Shown here one piece after another: positions 1 through 10,429 of a stretch of 64,000 nt of DNA. The stretch is from the NCBI GenBank assembly GCA_023548195.1, contig JAJHZJ010000043.1, positions 1,798,891-1,862,890 on the forward strand, written 5' to 3'. This DNA is from Bettongia penicillata ogilbyi (lineage: Eukaryota; Chordata; Mammalia; Diprotodontia; Potoroidae). How positions within the stretch are numbered: position 1 is the stretch's first letter; each line of letters begins with the position of its first letter. Both the position numbers and the translations under genes were made by a program. A model generated the notes under the pieces. That model had not been told where the DNA came from. It did no database searches and saw nothing but the letters and a program-made list of their open reading frames with translations.

Positions 1-574
1 TCTTGGATCCTTAAAAGCTGATGAAAGAAAGGAAATAGGATATTAACTTACATTGATTGGCCAAGAATTTGTTGAATGATGAATGGACACAAGACCATGA
101 TAGCGACCATAGGGCTAGGGCACTGAATGATCCAATCAGGATCCAGAAAGACCTCCAGAGGCAAGAACAGCAAGATGACTCCAGTATTCATTCAACAAAT
201 CTTTTCTCAGTGTGTGAGTCAAAGTGCTCAAAAAATTCAGTGTCTAGGAGCCAACCTAGTGGATATTCTAGGATGCTTCTCCGATGACTGACAACCTGGC
301 AATGGCCTTTGTCTAGAGCCTTGAAATTTTGCAGGGTCTGCTACATGTGGTGCTCCCTGGGCAGAGACCTCCTGCCAGCTGGAGGCTGCCCTGCCCCTTT
401 ATAATGGAATTTTCCTTTTCCTGAATCTGTCCTCATATGAGTAGTCAGGAGAAAGTTGGAGGGCAATTGACCTGAGTGGGGAGGGATATTGGGGAGAATA
501 CACCCCCCTCATTTATACACAGTAGGCTTTCAACAGACCTTTGTTAATTCCTGAGGAAAATGATGTTTGCATAA
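1..574. other. Unassigned unique sequence
   Basis: I see no recognisable gene or repeat. The 76-codon open frame here has no family features and is chance length. Confidence 0.5.
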
Positions 575-682
575 AAATATGAGTCATCCAGGATCATACA
601 GCATGTTGATGGCAGAGTAAGAAACCAGCCCCTGCTTCAGTTCCCTCAGTCTAAACCTCTTTCCCCTGTACTACAATGCATC
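575..682 (-). repeat. Decayed MIR-family SINE
   Basis: The plus strand keeps the order of a reversed MIR core: a copy of the 'catacagc' block, then an 'agagtaagaaaccag' stretch, then the 'ctaaacctctttcccctgtactac' end. It is strongly diverged, so the family call is tentative. Confidence 0.4.
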
Positions 683-1290
683 ATCACATTCCTTAAATTC
701 TGAGAGGTCTTAACTGTTTAATTATCTGTGCCTCAGTTTACCTGTGAGATCTAACTCCAAAAGACTTTATTCGGTTATTTTTCAGTTCATTGGTCCTTCA
801 TTGACAGGAGGGAAGGTCGGTCAGTCCTGGAATGAGTGAAAGTCTAGAGAGTCTTTGGGTCACCCTGGAACTCAGAAAATATAGCAAGATCTCCAAGCTA
901 GGATAAGAAGAAAAGACCCTCAGCACATCGGGTGGCTCTTCTGTGGAGGGTTCCAGGTAGGATATAGGCCACCAATGGCCATGATGAGATGTGGGATGCC
1001 ATCTGGTCAGATGTAGACAGAAACAGCCAGAATATCTGGTGAGGGCTAGAATACCAGTAGAATACCCTATCATCATCCTTAGTGCTCCCATCACGACTGG
1101 TGCATTCGAAGAAGCTGATGATCTATTCCCTTTGACCTCTTAAGTAGAAACCTCTGCTAGCCATGACTACCAAGAGCTTCTTGGGTTCCTCTAGCAGGTT
1201 GCTTCCTGGGACTAGTGTGTTTCATGTACAGGACTGAATAATGAAGCTTCCTGGTGGTGAAGCAGATCAACATCGACTACCTCCTTGTGT

Positions 1291-1291
<1 letters not shown>
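683..1291. other. Unassigned sequence
   Basis: No gene or known repeat is visible. A 98-codon minus-strand frame at 798-1094 has no motif or flanking signal to support it. Confidence 0.5.
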
Positions 1292-1330
<39 letters not shown>

Positions 1331-1336
1331 ACACAT
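1292..1336. repeat. (GT)n microsatellite
   Basis: About 16 GT units are followed by a short GCGCACACAT reversal, making an alternating purine-pyrimidine tract. Confidence 0.95.
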
Positions 1337-2511
1337 CTGTGCACATGCAGGTCATTTGTGTAGTATCACTAATCAAAACTTAAATGGAACTGAGTATAAC
1401 TCTGGGCCTCTGCCCCTCAGGATCCCAGACTGGATTGAATTGGACTGGAGTAAGTGGACTAAACCAGATTGGTGAGGTGTGATGATGGAGTGTCTGTCCT
1501 CGTTGGTTACATCATAGCTCCACCTAAATGCTGAGAAGTATTCATTAACCAATATTTCTTCAGTTCCTTTTCTGTGCCAGGCCATTTGAGTTAATATAAT
1601 TCTGGTTCAATTATTCTAGCCATTATTGCTATGGTTTGCAAATTCTATGCACTCCAAAGTCATTCCGAAACCTTAAAGTCTACAGTTAGATTTTAGAAAT
1701 TAGACTGGCCACCTGCTTGGCATAGAAGGGGTAAACCTAGAGGAAAGTCAGACATATGACCATGAGAAAGCTATCTAAGCCAAGGAGTAGACTCCCATGG
1801 CTGACATTACTGAAATAATCGTTTGTAGGGATGTTAAATGGATGTCCCGCTAATTCATGGGATCTCAAGGCAAGCAGTCTCTACATTCTCCTGTAGTTAT
1901 GTCAGTAACTTTGGATCAAAAGATAATGGCTGTCCCTCAGGAGATTCCAATTTAGTAATAAATAATGTGTGAAAAAGGTTGAGAAGTAAAACATCCATAG
2001 TAAAGCCATTTCATTATGTAATTAAAAACCATTAGATACATTAAATACTTCATTAAGGCATTGTCAAGTGATTGTTAATACTGTATGCAGAGACCTACTT
2101 ATAGCATTGCCAACACCAACAGGAGATGAAATACACCACCCAGAAACATAAGGAAAGTCTCTTTCAGGGAAAACAGAATTTCAAACACGTTTTGGGCACC
2201 ATCTGAGATGAAATCAGCTTTTCTTAGGAATCCATGTGAGCCTTTTGAAACTTGTCATTCTCAGTATCTGTGTTGGTGTCCATGCCGATCTATTTCCATG
2301 CCTGCATCTTTGTCTGTGATCCTCTCCCTACTGGACTGATTACCTTGAGGTAAGGTCAACATTAAGACAGAGTAGGTGGATAGAATTCTGCGAAGGTGAC
2401 TCAGTTTGCCCAGTAGTTTCCCACTGTGGAAGAACTCCTGCATGCTGAGTAACCCCAAGGATAATTGATGTGTTCTCTTTATATTACCAGACAGACATAT
2501 CCAGAGTGAAA
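1337..2511. other. Unassigned sequence
   Basis: The stretch is unique-looking and AT-balanced. No exon, RNA gene or confidently named repeat was seen. Confidence 0.45.
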
Positions 2512-2612
2512 GGTTCATAGATTCAAAAAATTTTGAATGAAAGGGGACCTTAGGCTGAGTCCAATCTTTGAATTGCCTAATAAAGATGAAGCCCAGATAA
2601 GAGTTGAGACTT
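2512..2612 (-). repeat. MIR/Ther1-type SINE fragment
   Basis: It has the start of a reversed marsupial MIR ('catagattcaaaa...ggggacctta') and breaks off at 'agcccagataagag'. The next, more complete copy follows immediately in the same orientation. Confidence 0.5.
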
Positions 2613-2613
2613 A

Positions 2614-2815
2614 TAGGATCATAGATTTAAAGCTAGAAGGAATCTTAGTGGGCATCTGCTCCAAATTCCTTATTTTATACGTGAGGAAACAATCTGAGAG
2701 AGGTAAGTAGTTTGCTCTTTATCACCCAACTAGTAGGTACTAAAGACAGGATTAGAACCCAAGCCTTCCTGACTCCAAAACCAGCACTATAGCCACTACG
2801 CTATAATGCCTTAGA
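2614..2815 (-). repeat. MIR/Ther1-type SINE
   Basis: Read on the plus strand, it has the full reversed MIR order: 'aggatcatagatttaaagct', 'gtgaggaaac', 'actagtaggtac', 'aggattagaaccca', 'ttcctgactcc', 'actatagccactac'. This tRNA-derived core SINE is common in marsupials. Confidence 0.75.
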
Positions 2816-3361
2816 GAGTCACCCCAGTTTTCATGGCAGAGACAGGACTCTGGGATAGAACATGGGCTTTCTGACTTTCCTGGGATGTGCCCTTCTCACT
2901 GGACCTCAGTGTCTCTGGGCTGCTACTCTTTTAGGTCCCAAAGTCAGGAATGTCTTTGTTCAGTGAAGTTGAAGAAAAGAAATTGATACCCATTCAAAAA
3001 ATGAAATATTTTAAAGTTACCAGTAAAATGAAGGATTGGTTGTAAATATAGGTGATTTGTTTTGTCCATTGTAGATACAGCTGGACACTGCCAGCCCCAC
3101 CCCAACCGTAGTCCATCTACAGTTTTCCCTTGTGAATGAAAGCAGTCCTTCTCCCTCAGCCCAGGCAGTCCTGGACATGGTATCCGACTGGATGCTCTTA
3201 GATTCCATTCCATATGGGTCCACTCCAGTGTGAATCCTCTTATTTAGCACCACATTTCCACTCCCTTCCCCTACAAGAGTGGGCTTATGTCTTGCCAGAA
3301 AGTTCCTTTGATTTCTATGAGAAAGAAAGGGGGCAACTAGTCACATTCACCCAAACAAATC
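2816..3361. other. Unassigned sequence
   Basis: No recognisable feature. Two overlapping minus-strand frames near 2.9-3.25 kb lack support. Confidence 0.45.
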
Positions 3362-3394
3362 AGGTGTGCGTGTGTGTGTGTGTGTGTGTGTGTA
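3362..3394. repeat. (GT)n microsatellite
   Basis: About 15 GT units with one GC interruption near the start. Confidence 0.93.
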
Positions 3395-3954
3395 CAATGT
3401 CATGGATAGATATTTCCAGTACAACTTGCTAAGAGAAAAGAAGCAAAGGCAAGGGAAAAAAAAACCTCATTTGATTTCAGTTAGATCGCATTTGATAAGC
3501 ATTGTGAGAGAAGTGCCTTTGCTGGGAGAGTGATCTGCTAGCATCCTTGGATCCCAGAGCAGTTGAGCTGACATATGAGCACCAGATGATCAGCACCATG
3601 TCCAGTGTCTGGGAGCTAGCTGTCAGCCTATAGCAGTCAGATTGGATAAAGTTCTGTGACCTTGGGTGGACCATTCACAGTTGCTACCAGCACATAATAA
3701 AGCTATCTAGGAATGACACCATCACCTCCCCTTGCCTTGGTAGTAGCCCTGAGTACCACGTTCTCATCTTTTCCCTTCTTAGAATTTGCCAGGTCACCTT
3801 TCCTAGAGGAAAGTGGCAGCCACTTGTTTTCTTCTGACCGTCTTTCCTAAGGCTATTTTTTAGTTTGGCCTTTTCCTGTTTCCCTGTCAATGGCATGTGA
3901 TATCCATTGGTCAACTGGGTTTTGAAATTTTTGTGCAATAGATTCCAGTGGCAT
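3395..3954. other. Unassigned sequence
   Basis: No known repeat is recognised. A 111-codon minus-strand frame at 3684-4019 runs into the CR1/L3-like stretch to its right and has no independent support. Confidence 0.4.
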
Positions 3955-4100
3955 TGAAGAACATCTAAGAGGTCAACCATGTCAGGGGGCAGCAAACCCC
4001 TGCCCTCACCTATGATCATTCAGCTTCCATCTAAAGACCTCTGGTGAAGGGGAAGTCATTCCATCCCCTGTAACCCATTCCATTTTTAGAAATCTGCACC
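3955..4100 (-). repeat. CR1/L3 LINE 3' fragment
   Basis: The plus strand contains the reversed CR1/L3 tail wording ('cttccatctaaagacctc', 'tgaaggggaagtcat', 'acccattccatttttaga'). The same words occur at several other CR1/L3 copies in this window. Confidence 0.5.
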
Positions 4101-4316
4101 AAAGCAGTGACATGAATGGCCCTCTGGAGCCAGGGTGCCTTTCAGTCATGAAGAAGAGGATTTTCTTACCCCTCTGCCCAGGGTCACCACCTCAGACCCA
4201 TGACACCATTTTCCTGTATCTGTGTCAGACAAGGACTGCTGCCAGCTTGTTTTCAGACCCCTTTCCATCGTTCTGTCAGTGTGGTCACAAGGGCTGCCAC
4301 TGTGACCCATCCCTTA

Positions 4317-4350
4317 ACACACACACACACACACACATACACACAAAACA
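4317..4350. repeat. (CA)n microsatellite
   Basis: A run of CA units, slightly interrupted by a TA. Confidence 0.92.
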
Positions 4351-4984
4351 CATACATCCTCCAAGTCACACGCTTGTGAAAGGGACAGCCAGAGGCCTTG
4401 TGCTCAGGAATAACAGCCTAAGAGTGGAAAAGCCATAGATTCTGATACAACTTGCTGTGTTGGCAGCTTTTGTGAAGGGAGGAGGAAAATGGCTTTTGGA
4501 GCACAAGGTTGGGTGTTTTCTTGGATGACTGAAGAAAATGAAGCTGTCAGTTGGAAGAACTCTAAACGGTCTGAATTTGACTGATCGCTGCTACTTTCAT
4601 TAATAATAAATGCCCCTGGGTGGGCTGACGCCGTCATTGGGAATTACTGTGGAGATAGAAGGATATTGTCATTTACATGGTAAAAGAGAAATTCGCGTAC
4701 CTGCTCAGACGCCAAACACTTTCCACACCTGTCTGGCCATGGGTTCTGTCTCATTCTTCCAACCCAGTACTCCCCCTCCTTCCATGAAGTCCAAACAGAG
4801 TCAGGACCAAGCCTGAGGTTGGATTAATGGGCCAAGGAACAGGACTACCTCTGGGATATGGTATCAGGCAGAGCCAGACGAGTTGGTTGGCATTAATGTC
4901 TTTGCTGTTTCCTTATGACCCCCTCCTGGACAACCCCTGAACTAACACCCTGGTCTTAAGAGAGGCAAGAAGTAGTATTGGCAA
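4351..4984. other. Unassigned sequence
   Basis: No gene or named repeat could be seen. Confidence 0.45.
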
Positions 4985-5150
4985 GAACCTGGATTGTCCA
5001 AATCTCTCATTTTCTAGATGTGGAAACAGGTCCAGAGAACAGAAGGTAGTGGCCCAAAGTCACACAGGAATATATGTGATACCTGGGATCACACTCAGGT
5101 GCTCTGCCTCCAGGTGGCCTCCTCTTTTTACTTCCTAAATCACTGGCTTA
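4985..5150 (-). repeat. MIR-family SINE
   Basis: The plus strand reads as reversed MIR: 'ctcattttctagatgtgg', 'aaacaggtccagagaac', 'ggcccaaagtcacacag', 'gatcacactcaggtg'. Confidence 0.65.
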
Positions 5151-6382
5151 GACAGAGCATCTTCGCTGAAATGAGGCAGAGGTCACAGCTATGCCAGCTA
5201 GGTAGGAGGAAGACCCAGGTATTAGGAGAGGGAAAAATAAAGAGAAGATGAATACATTCTCCATTTCCTCTGTATTATGCAGCTGGATGTTCAGAAGCTG
5301 AAAGCAGGTGAAATCAATGTTTCTCTTTTCTGGCTCAGAATCTGCTTACAACCTTTTGATTTGGAAATCACACTTTGGGAAGGAGAGTTCCCTTGATCTT
5401 TTGTCTGGGCCTGTGCTGGCCCCGGAGGAGGGAGCCATACCACACTGATGATCCAGGGGCCCATTAGGAGCCTGGGGGCTGATGGCTGGTGAGCACTTGG
5501 GACCTAGAGAATGCCATGTTTGGAATGGAGGTTTTCTCCTGGGTTTCCAGGAACCAGGTAGCTTTTATCCCACTTGTTCATCTCTAGTGACTTTGAGGGT
5601 CTCCAGGAACATCCCTCCTGAAACCTGAGCATCCCTGCATAAGGAGGCTCTTCTTTGGCCTGCTGGTTTCTGTAGAGAACCTTGAGGGGTTTGAAAGAGC
5701 CTCTGATCAAGAGTTCCCCTCCTCCAAGGGAGAAGAGTAACTGGCTTGAGAAGTTAAGTGATATATTGTTCTCAGGTGCAGGTCCTTGAATTCAGGTGTT
5801 GAAGTTCCAGGAATCAGGGCTCCTGTTATACAGGATAACATTCCGATAAAGAGGCCTTGAAGCCTCCCTTTTTATTTATCACCATCTGCTGTGTTTCATG
5901 CTTCAATCACTACCTTTATGGTTTTTTACTATTTAAGCATCCCGATTCCTTGAATTATTGGCTCAGTATGTCCAGAATAAACTCAGTTTGTTCAGACTGC
6001 TGTGTCCCACCTGTCTTTTCATCCTCACTCTGTGAGCCCGTAACCTCCCCGGGCCTGCTGGACTGTGCTGGCCGCAGCAGGTTTCTGGGAAGGATTGAAG
6101 ATGCCTGTAAGTGGTTACTAACAATTTGAAAGTAACTCCTTTTATTGAGGAAATATGTCTTGGGGACCTACCATGGTCATCCCCTTCTCTATCCTGAGAA
6201 GGTGTGCAAAATGATGGAATAAAAGGGCTGAGGATGCTCATCCAGGAAAAGAGAAGGTCTAAAATGTCATCACCTTGAAGGAGAATCAGCCTTGTCCTGC
6301 TTGGCCCTAGATGGTAGAATCAAGAGCACGGGGTGGGGAGTAAATGTGAAGAGGGGGTAGCTGGAGAATGAGAGAGACAGAA

Positions 6383-6386
<4 letters not shown>
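5151..6386. other. Unassigned sequence
   Basis: Over 1.2 kb without a recognisable repeat. The open frames here are under 95 codons on both strands and show no domain or splice pattern. Confidence 0.45.

Positions 6387-6462
<76 letters not shown>
6387..6462. repeat. (GA)n microsatellite
   Basis: About 38 uninterrupted GA units form a homopurine tract flanked by looser GA-rich sequence. Confidence 0.97.
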
Positions 6463-6465
<3 letters not shown>

Positions 6466-6504
6466 GAGGGAGAGGGATGGAGAGAGAGATCTATGAAGGT
6501 TTGG

Positions 6505-6710
6505 AGTGAGTTAGCAAACCTTCCTGACTGAGAACTGCCCTAGAATCTAATGTACTTCTTCAGGAGGTAGAGGGCTCCCCTTCCCTGGAAATTTTCACAC
6601 AAAGGCCAGGCAGCCTCTTAGCACCTGTTTTTCTATATTAGGGATAGGGATGGGGTCTAGAGCTGGGATTGGCTCAGGGAACTGTCCAATCAGGAAGCTC
6701 CTCTTCCTAA
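6505..6710 (+). repeat. CR1/L3 LINE 3' fragment
   Basis: Sense-strand CR1/L3 tail: 'cttcaggaggtagagggct', 'ccccttccctgga', 'aggccaggcagcctc'. This corresponds to the family's 3'-terminal coding region and its end. Confidence 0.5.
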
Positions 6711-7379
6711 CGCAGTTTGGTTCCTTTTCTTTAACTTAAAGTCTTGGAGGGTTCCTGGGGGCACTACAAGGTTGTGACTTGTATTGGCCACACAGACAAC
6801 ATATATCAGAGGCAAGGCAAACTCAGACTTCCTGTCTCCCAGGACAGTTCAGATTCCATTCCCCCAGAGATTTCCCAAGCCAAGAAGTTAGCAGGGGGCG
6901 ATCTAGGACAAGAATCACAGCCCAGTTAAATAACGTCCCAGTTTGTTGATGTTAGAATAGTCACCATTTAGTATGTCATGTATTTTTTTATGTGGACGAG
7001 CACTGAATGCCAGACTATTTGGGCTAGAAGACCTTAGACATGCACATGTGCTTTGAGCTTCCCAACTCCTGCTGAGTTCTTTGAGGAAAGACTGCTAGTG
7101 GGCAGGCCCAGTATCTGTCATCTCCCTCAAAGCAACCACTTCCATCTGCACCAGCACAAGACAGAGTCCATCTCCGCTGCTAGTCCAATCTCCTGGCTTG
7201 GATGTGGAGAACCTTCAATGCAAAGAAAAGGAAACTTTCCTTTCACTTCAGGACTCATCTCCTGCTGCCTTTGTCCTTGGAGGGTAGACGAGTCGCATTC
7301 TCAACTCAATGACGGACATTTTCACACCTGGTCATACCCTTCACATCCCAGTGACTTTGAACTGCTATAGATCATTATT
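6711..7379. other. Unassigned sequence
   Basis: No gene recognised. A 105-codon frame at 7053-7370 has no motif. Confidence 0.4.
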
Positions 7380-8640
7380 TAAACTCTAGGCTTCCCACCA
7401 TCTGGTTTCTCAATCCCATTCCTCACAAACCCTGCCCCATCCCCAAATTTCAATCTAACTCCACCTAGCCCTTCTATATGCTCTCTGTAATGCTTGTTCT
7501 ATAGGCAACAAGCTTCTCTTAATCTTAAATATTTTCTCTCCCACTGCTTCTACTGGCTCTTACTGAGACCTCAACACAGCCTCCTTGGGTCACCCTTTCC
7601 AGTGCTGACTTATCTTCCCTCACTCTCCTTGGCTCATTGGTTCAGAGGAGGGTGCTGGAATACTCCTTGATCTCCATGGCCACTTCCAAGTTCTTCCCAT
7701 GCCTCCATCTCACCAACATCTACTTCTTTGATGTTCAAGTCATTCATATTTACCACCCAATCAAAATTCTGGTAACTGGTCTACAGATATCTCCCCACCA
7801 ACACTCTCCTTCCTTCCTTAGTGAGTTTGATGTCTGCCCAAAATTTCTTTCTTCCTCCCCAAATCCTAACCTCATACTAGGGGATCTCCCTCAAATACAG
7901 TAACCACTCAGGTCCTCAGTCCCCTCACCTCCCACTGGCTGCTCTCCACTTCACTTCAGCTGCATGGCAAGATAGCCATGCCTCTTATCTTTCCTTTACT
8001 CACAAACGTAGTGCTTTTCTGAACAAGAATTGTGATAAAGCTTTGTCTGACTCTGTTGGCTTTTCACATCTCCTTCTGCCTTTCCCTTTAAACCTTACTC
8101 TGTCCACATCATGACTTCTGAAACCTTGACCCCTCAATTGCCCCTCCCAGGCCATCTCCCCTGAACAAGTCACTTTCTCATCTTCTCCCCATATTGACCT
8201 CTTGGTGTTTCAATTCAATTCTACATTGTCCTCATCTCTTGAAGCCCTAGCACATTTGTCATATTACTAATTATTCCCAGGCAAGTCTCAGCCATGGGTC
8301 ACTCCCACCATTCATCATCTTTGCCTTTATGCATGTTCTGGTGAATGAGGATGGAGAAAGTCATGCAACCATCTGTCTTCTGACCTTAACATTACACGAA
8401 AATGGCTCTCTCCAAAGTTATCAGTGACCTCTTCATTGCCAAATCCAATGGCCTTTCCTCAATTCTCATTCTTCTTGACCTCTTGGAAGTTTTTGATGCT
8501 ATCCATCATGCTTTTCTCCTTGACACTTTGTTCTCTGTAGATTTTCTAGACATCCCCTTCTCCTGGTTCTCCTCCTACCTCTGATTGCTCATTCTTTGTT
8601 TCTTTTGCTAGATTCTCCTCTAATAGATGTGATCTAACAG
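7380..8640 (+). mobile_element. L2-clade LINE fragment (EN and RT remnants)
   Basis: This is a C/T-rich sense-strand LINE. Around 7470-7560 a frame resembles the LINE endonuclease start (Ala-Leu-Cys-Asn-Ala...Gly-Asn-Lys-Leu). At 8402-8582 a 60-codon frame matches the L2/CR1-clade reverse transcriptase block: a Lys-Val-x-x-Asp-Leu start, an 'ILLDLLEVFDAIHH' stretch in the place of the usual Asp-Leu-Ser-Ala-Ala-Phe-Asp-Thr-Val-Asp-His, and a Trp-Phe-Ser-Ser-Tyr-Leu end. The two parts are separated by decayed sequence with stops, so the copy is dead. The 32.9-35.0 kb element appears to be the same family. Confidence 0.7.
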
Positions 8641-8954
8641 ATCACATCCTCTAACCATAGAACTAGAACTTCTAGTGTGAGGACTTTTAAACCCTATTCA
8701 AGGTTGCTCATCCATCTTTGGCATTCACTTGTCACCTGGCTATCACCTGTGGCTCCAAGAAGCTGTAGCAAGCGTAGCAGCTACATGTTCATAAAACTAT
8801 CTTAGCAGATGAGCTAAATCAAGGTTGATGGTAACTTAAGGACCTTAAACATATCATTGAATTAGGAGGGTTTCTATCCCAAGCATGTGGAGACTTTCCT
8901 GGTGGGATAGGAGGCTATAGACATTTTATTTCAAAGGGCCATGAAAGGAGCAGA

Positions 8955-9160
8955 AGCAGGTGCTATGGAACAGGCACATTGAGAATGCCAAGGTCATCCA
9001 CTGCATCCAGCGCAATTTCCAGTCATTTTGACTTTTGTTTTACTGCTGGTCTTTGATTACCCTGAAACAGAGAGTGAGACTGATGATTGTGAACACCTTG
9101 ACTCACTTAAATTCAATTTATGCTACAGTGAAAAGGTATCACCCATACCATTTTATGATT
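8955..9160 (+). repeat. RTE-derived SINE or RTE 5' region
   Basis: It matches the marsupial RTE-SINE body: 'aaggtcatccactgcatcca', a Thr/Cys-rich middle, 'cagagagtgagactgatgat', 'gactcacttaaattcaattt'. The same sequence in reverse occurs at 60.6 kb. It abuts the RTE element, so it may be part of that element's 5' leader instead. Confidence 0.6.
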
Positions 9161-9419
9161 TTACTATTCATTATTTATCATTCAATAATTTTGCAATTTT
9201 ATTATTTTATCACTTTATTGTTTTACCACGTTACCATTTTTCCTGCCTTGAAGTCCTGTGGCAATGGCCTAGTGATAAAGCAGGAGGTTCAGATATACTG
9301 GGAGCTTTATCTTCAACCTCATCCACAAACACTCTACACTTTTGGATTGTCTTTTTACTGGATTGAAGCAGCATAGGGATTTGGCAGCCACTGGGTATCT
9401 GAGCAGGCTTCTTAAGGAC
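9161..9419. other. AT-rich linker before the RTE endonuclease
   Basis: It begins with a very AT-rich, TTTTAT-repeating stretch (9161-9230). The rest is unassigned and could be RTE leader too diverged to recognise. Two overlapping 112-113-codon plus frames cross it, without motifs. Confidence 0.4.
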
Positions 9420-10313
9420 TATACTGCTCTTCATCTGTCATGAGAAAAGGCATAGAAAGGGTGGCCTTAAAAGTGTCTATTTCATGTGACCCTTACTGCT
9501 TATCACAGCAAGTAGGCATTCCAACCTACAGTTTCAAAGCAAATACATGTATAAAAATTTTTGTGAGGATTATTCCACTCACCATTGTCATGTAGCATAG
9601 GCACATGCTTATGGAAAGAAGAAATCCAGTAATCAGAAAAATGAACAATTATTGTTGCAAGAGAAATTAGCAGGTTTTACATCCAAATAGCAGCTGTGAG
9701 GGGGGGGGGGAAAGGCTGGTGAATGAAGACCAGATTACTAAGGGTGAACCTGGATATACATTTTTCTGGAGTGGCTGCAGTGATTGCTGGCATAGGTTTT
9801 GCAATCAAAATTAATCTAGTCAACAAGCCTGTACACCTCCCCAAAAGAGTGTGGGGCAGGCTCATGACAATGTGATTGCTACTTGCAGGTGGTGCCATGT
9901 CACCATAATCAATGTATATGCTTCCATCATGACAAACCCTGATGAGGTCAAAGAAAAAAATATGAAGACCTTGGGACCCTCGTCATCAATGTGCTGAAGG
10001 AGAACAAGGTTGTAATTCTGGGTGACTTTAATGCCAGAGTAGACAGAGTATCAGACATGGCAGGGGAGGAATAGAATTGGAAATGGTCCCTTACTATTGA
10101 AAACTTAGGATCTCATGCTCTTTTATTTACCTGAACACAAGAAAACATCATGGATTCACCTTCAGAGAAAATATTGGTATTTAATAGACTATGTTTTTGT
10201 AAGAAGATGAGAGAGACAGAATGAGAAAGTAACAAATTTTATGTGTAGCGCAGAGTATTAGACCTATGATAGACATCCTCGCTAAGCTAAACATTCACAT
10301 TCAACAAAAGAAG
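9420..10313 (+). mobile_element. RTE (BovB-like) retrotransposon, left part
   Basis: This is the left half of an RTE-clade non-LTR retrotransposon. The sense strand keeps its endonuclease: a Gly-Tyr-Thr-Phe-Phe-Trp-Ser-Gly-Cys block at about 9750-9775, then Val-Thr-Ile-Ile-Asn-Val-Tyr-Ala, Met-Thr-Asn-Pro-Asp-Glu-Val-Lys-Glu, and the catalytic-type Ile-Leu-Gly-Asp-Phe-Asn-Ala-Arg-Val near 10017-10043. The Leu-Ile-Asp-Tyr-Val-Phe-Val-Arg-Arg motif lies near 10180-10206. An 11-G run sits at 9700-9710. Stops and frame changes make it non-functional. It ends at the L1 insertion and resumes after 14579. Confidence 0.85.
9735..10210 (+). pseudogene. RTE endonuclease domain remnant
   Basis: The AP-endonuclease-like domain nicks target DNA to prime reverse transcription. 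Conserved blocks for the Asn-Ala-Tyr-Ala, Gly-Asp-Phe-Asn and Asp-Tyr-Val signatures are visible in order. However, the reading frame shifts after about 9790 and contains stops, for example shortly before 10110. The family identity is firm, and the copy is clearly a pseudogene. Confidence 0.8.
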
Positions 10314-10429
10314 TGGGTAAAATATGGAATAGGAGGGTAAGGGCAGAGGATAAGGTAACAGGGATAGGGTAAAAAGAGAGACTGAGCCAAAATAAGGTGG
10401 AGGAAAATTCACAAATAGTCATTATAACC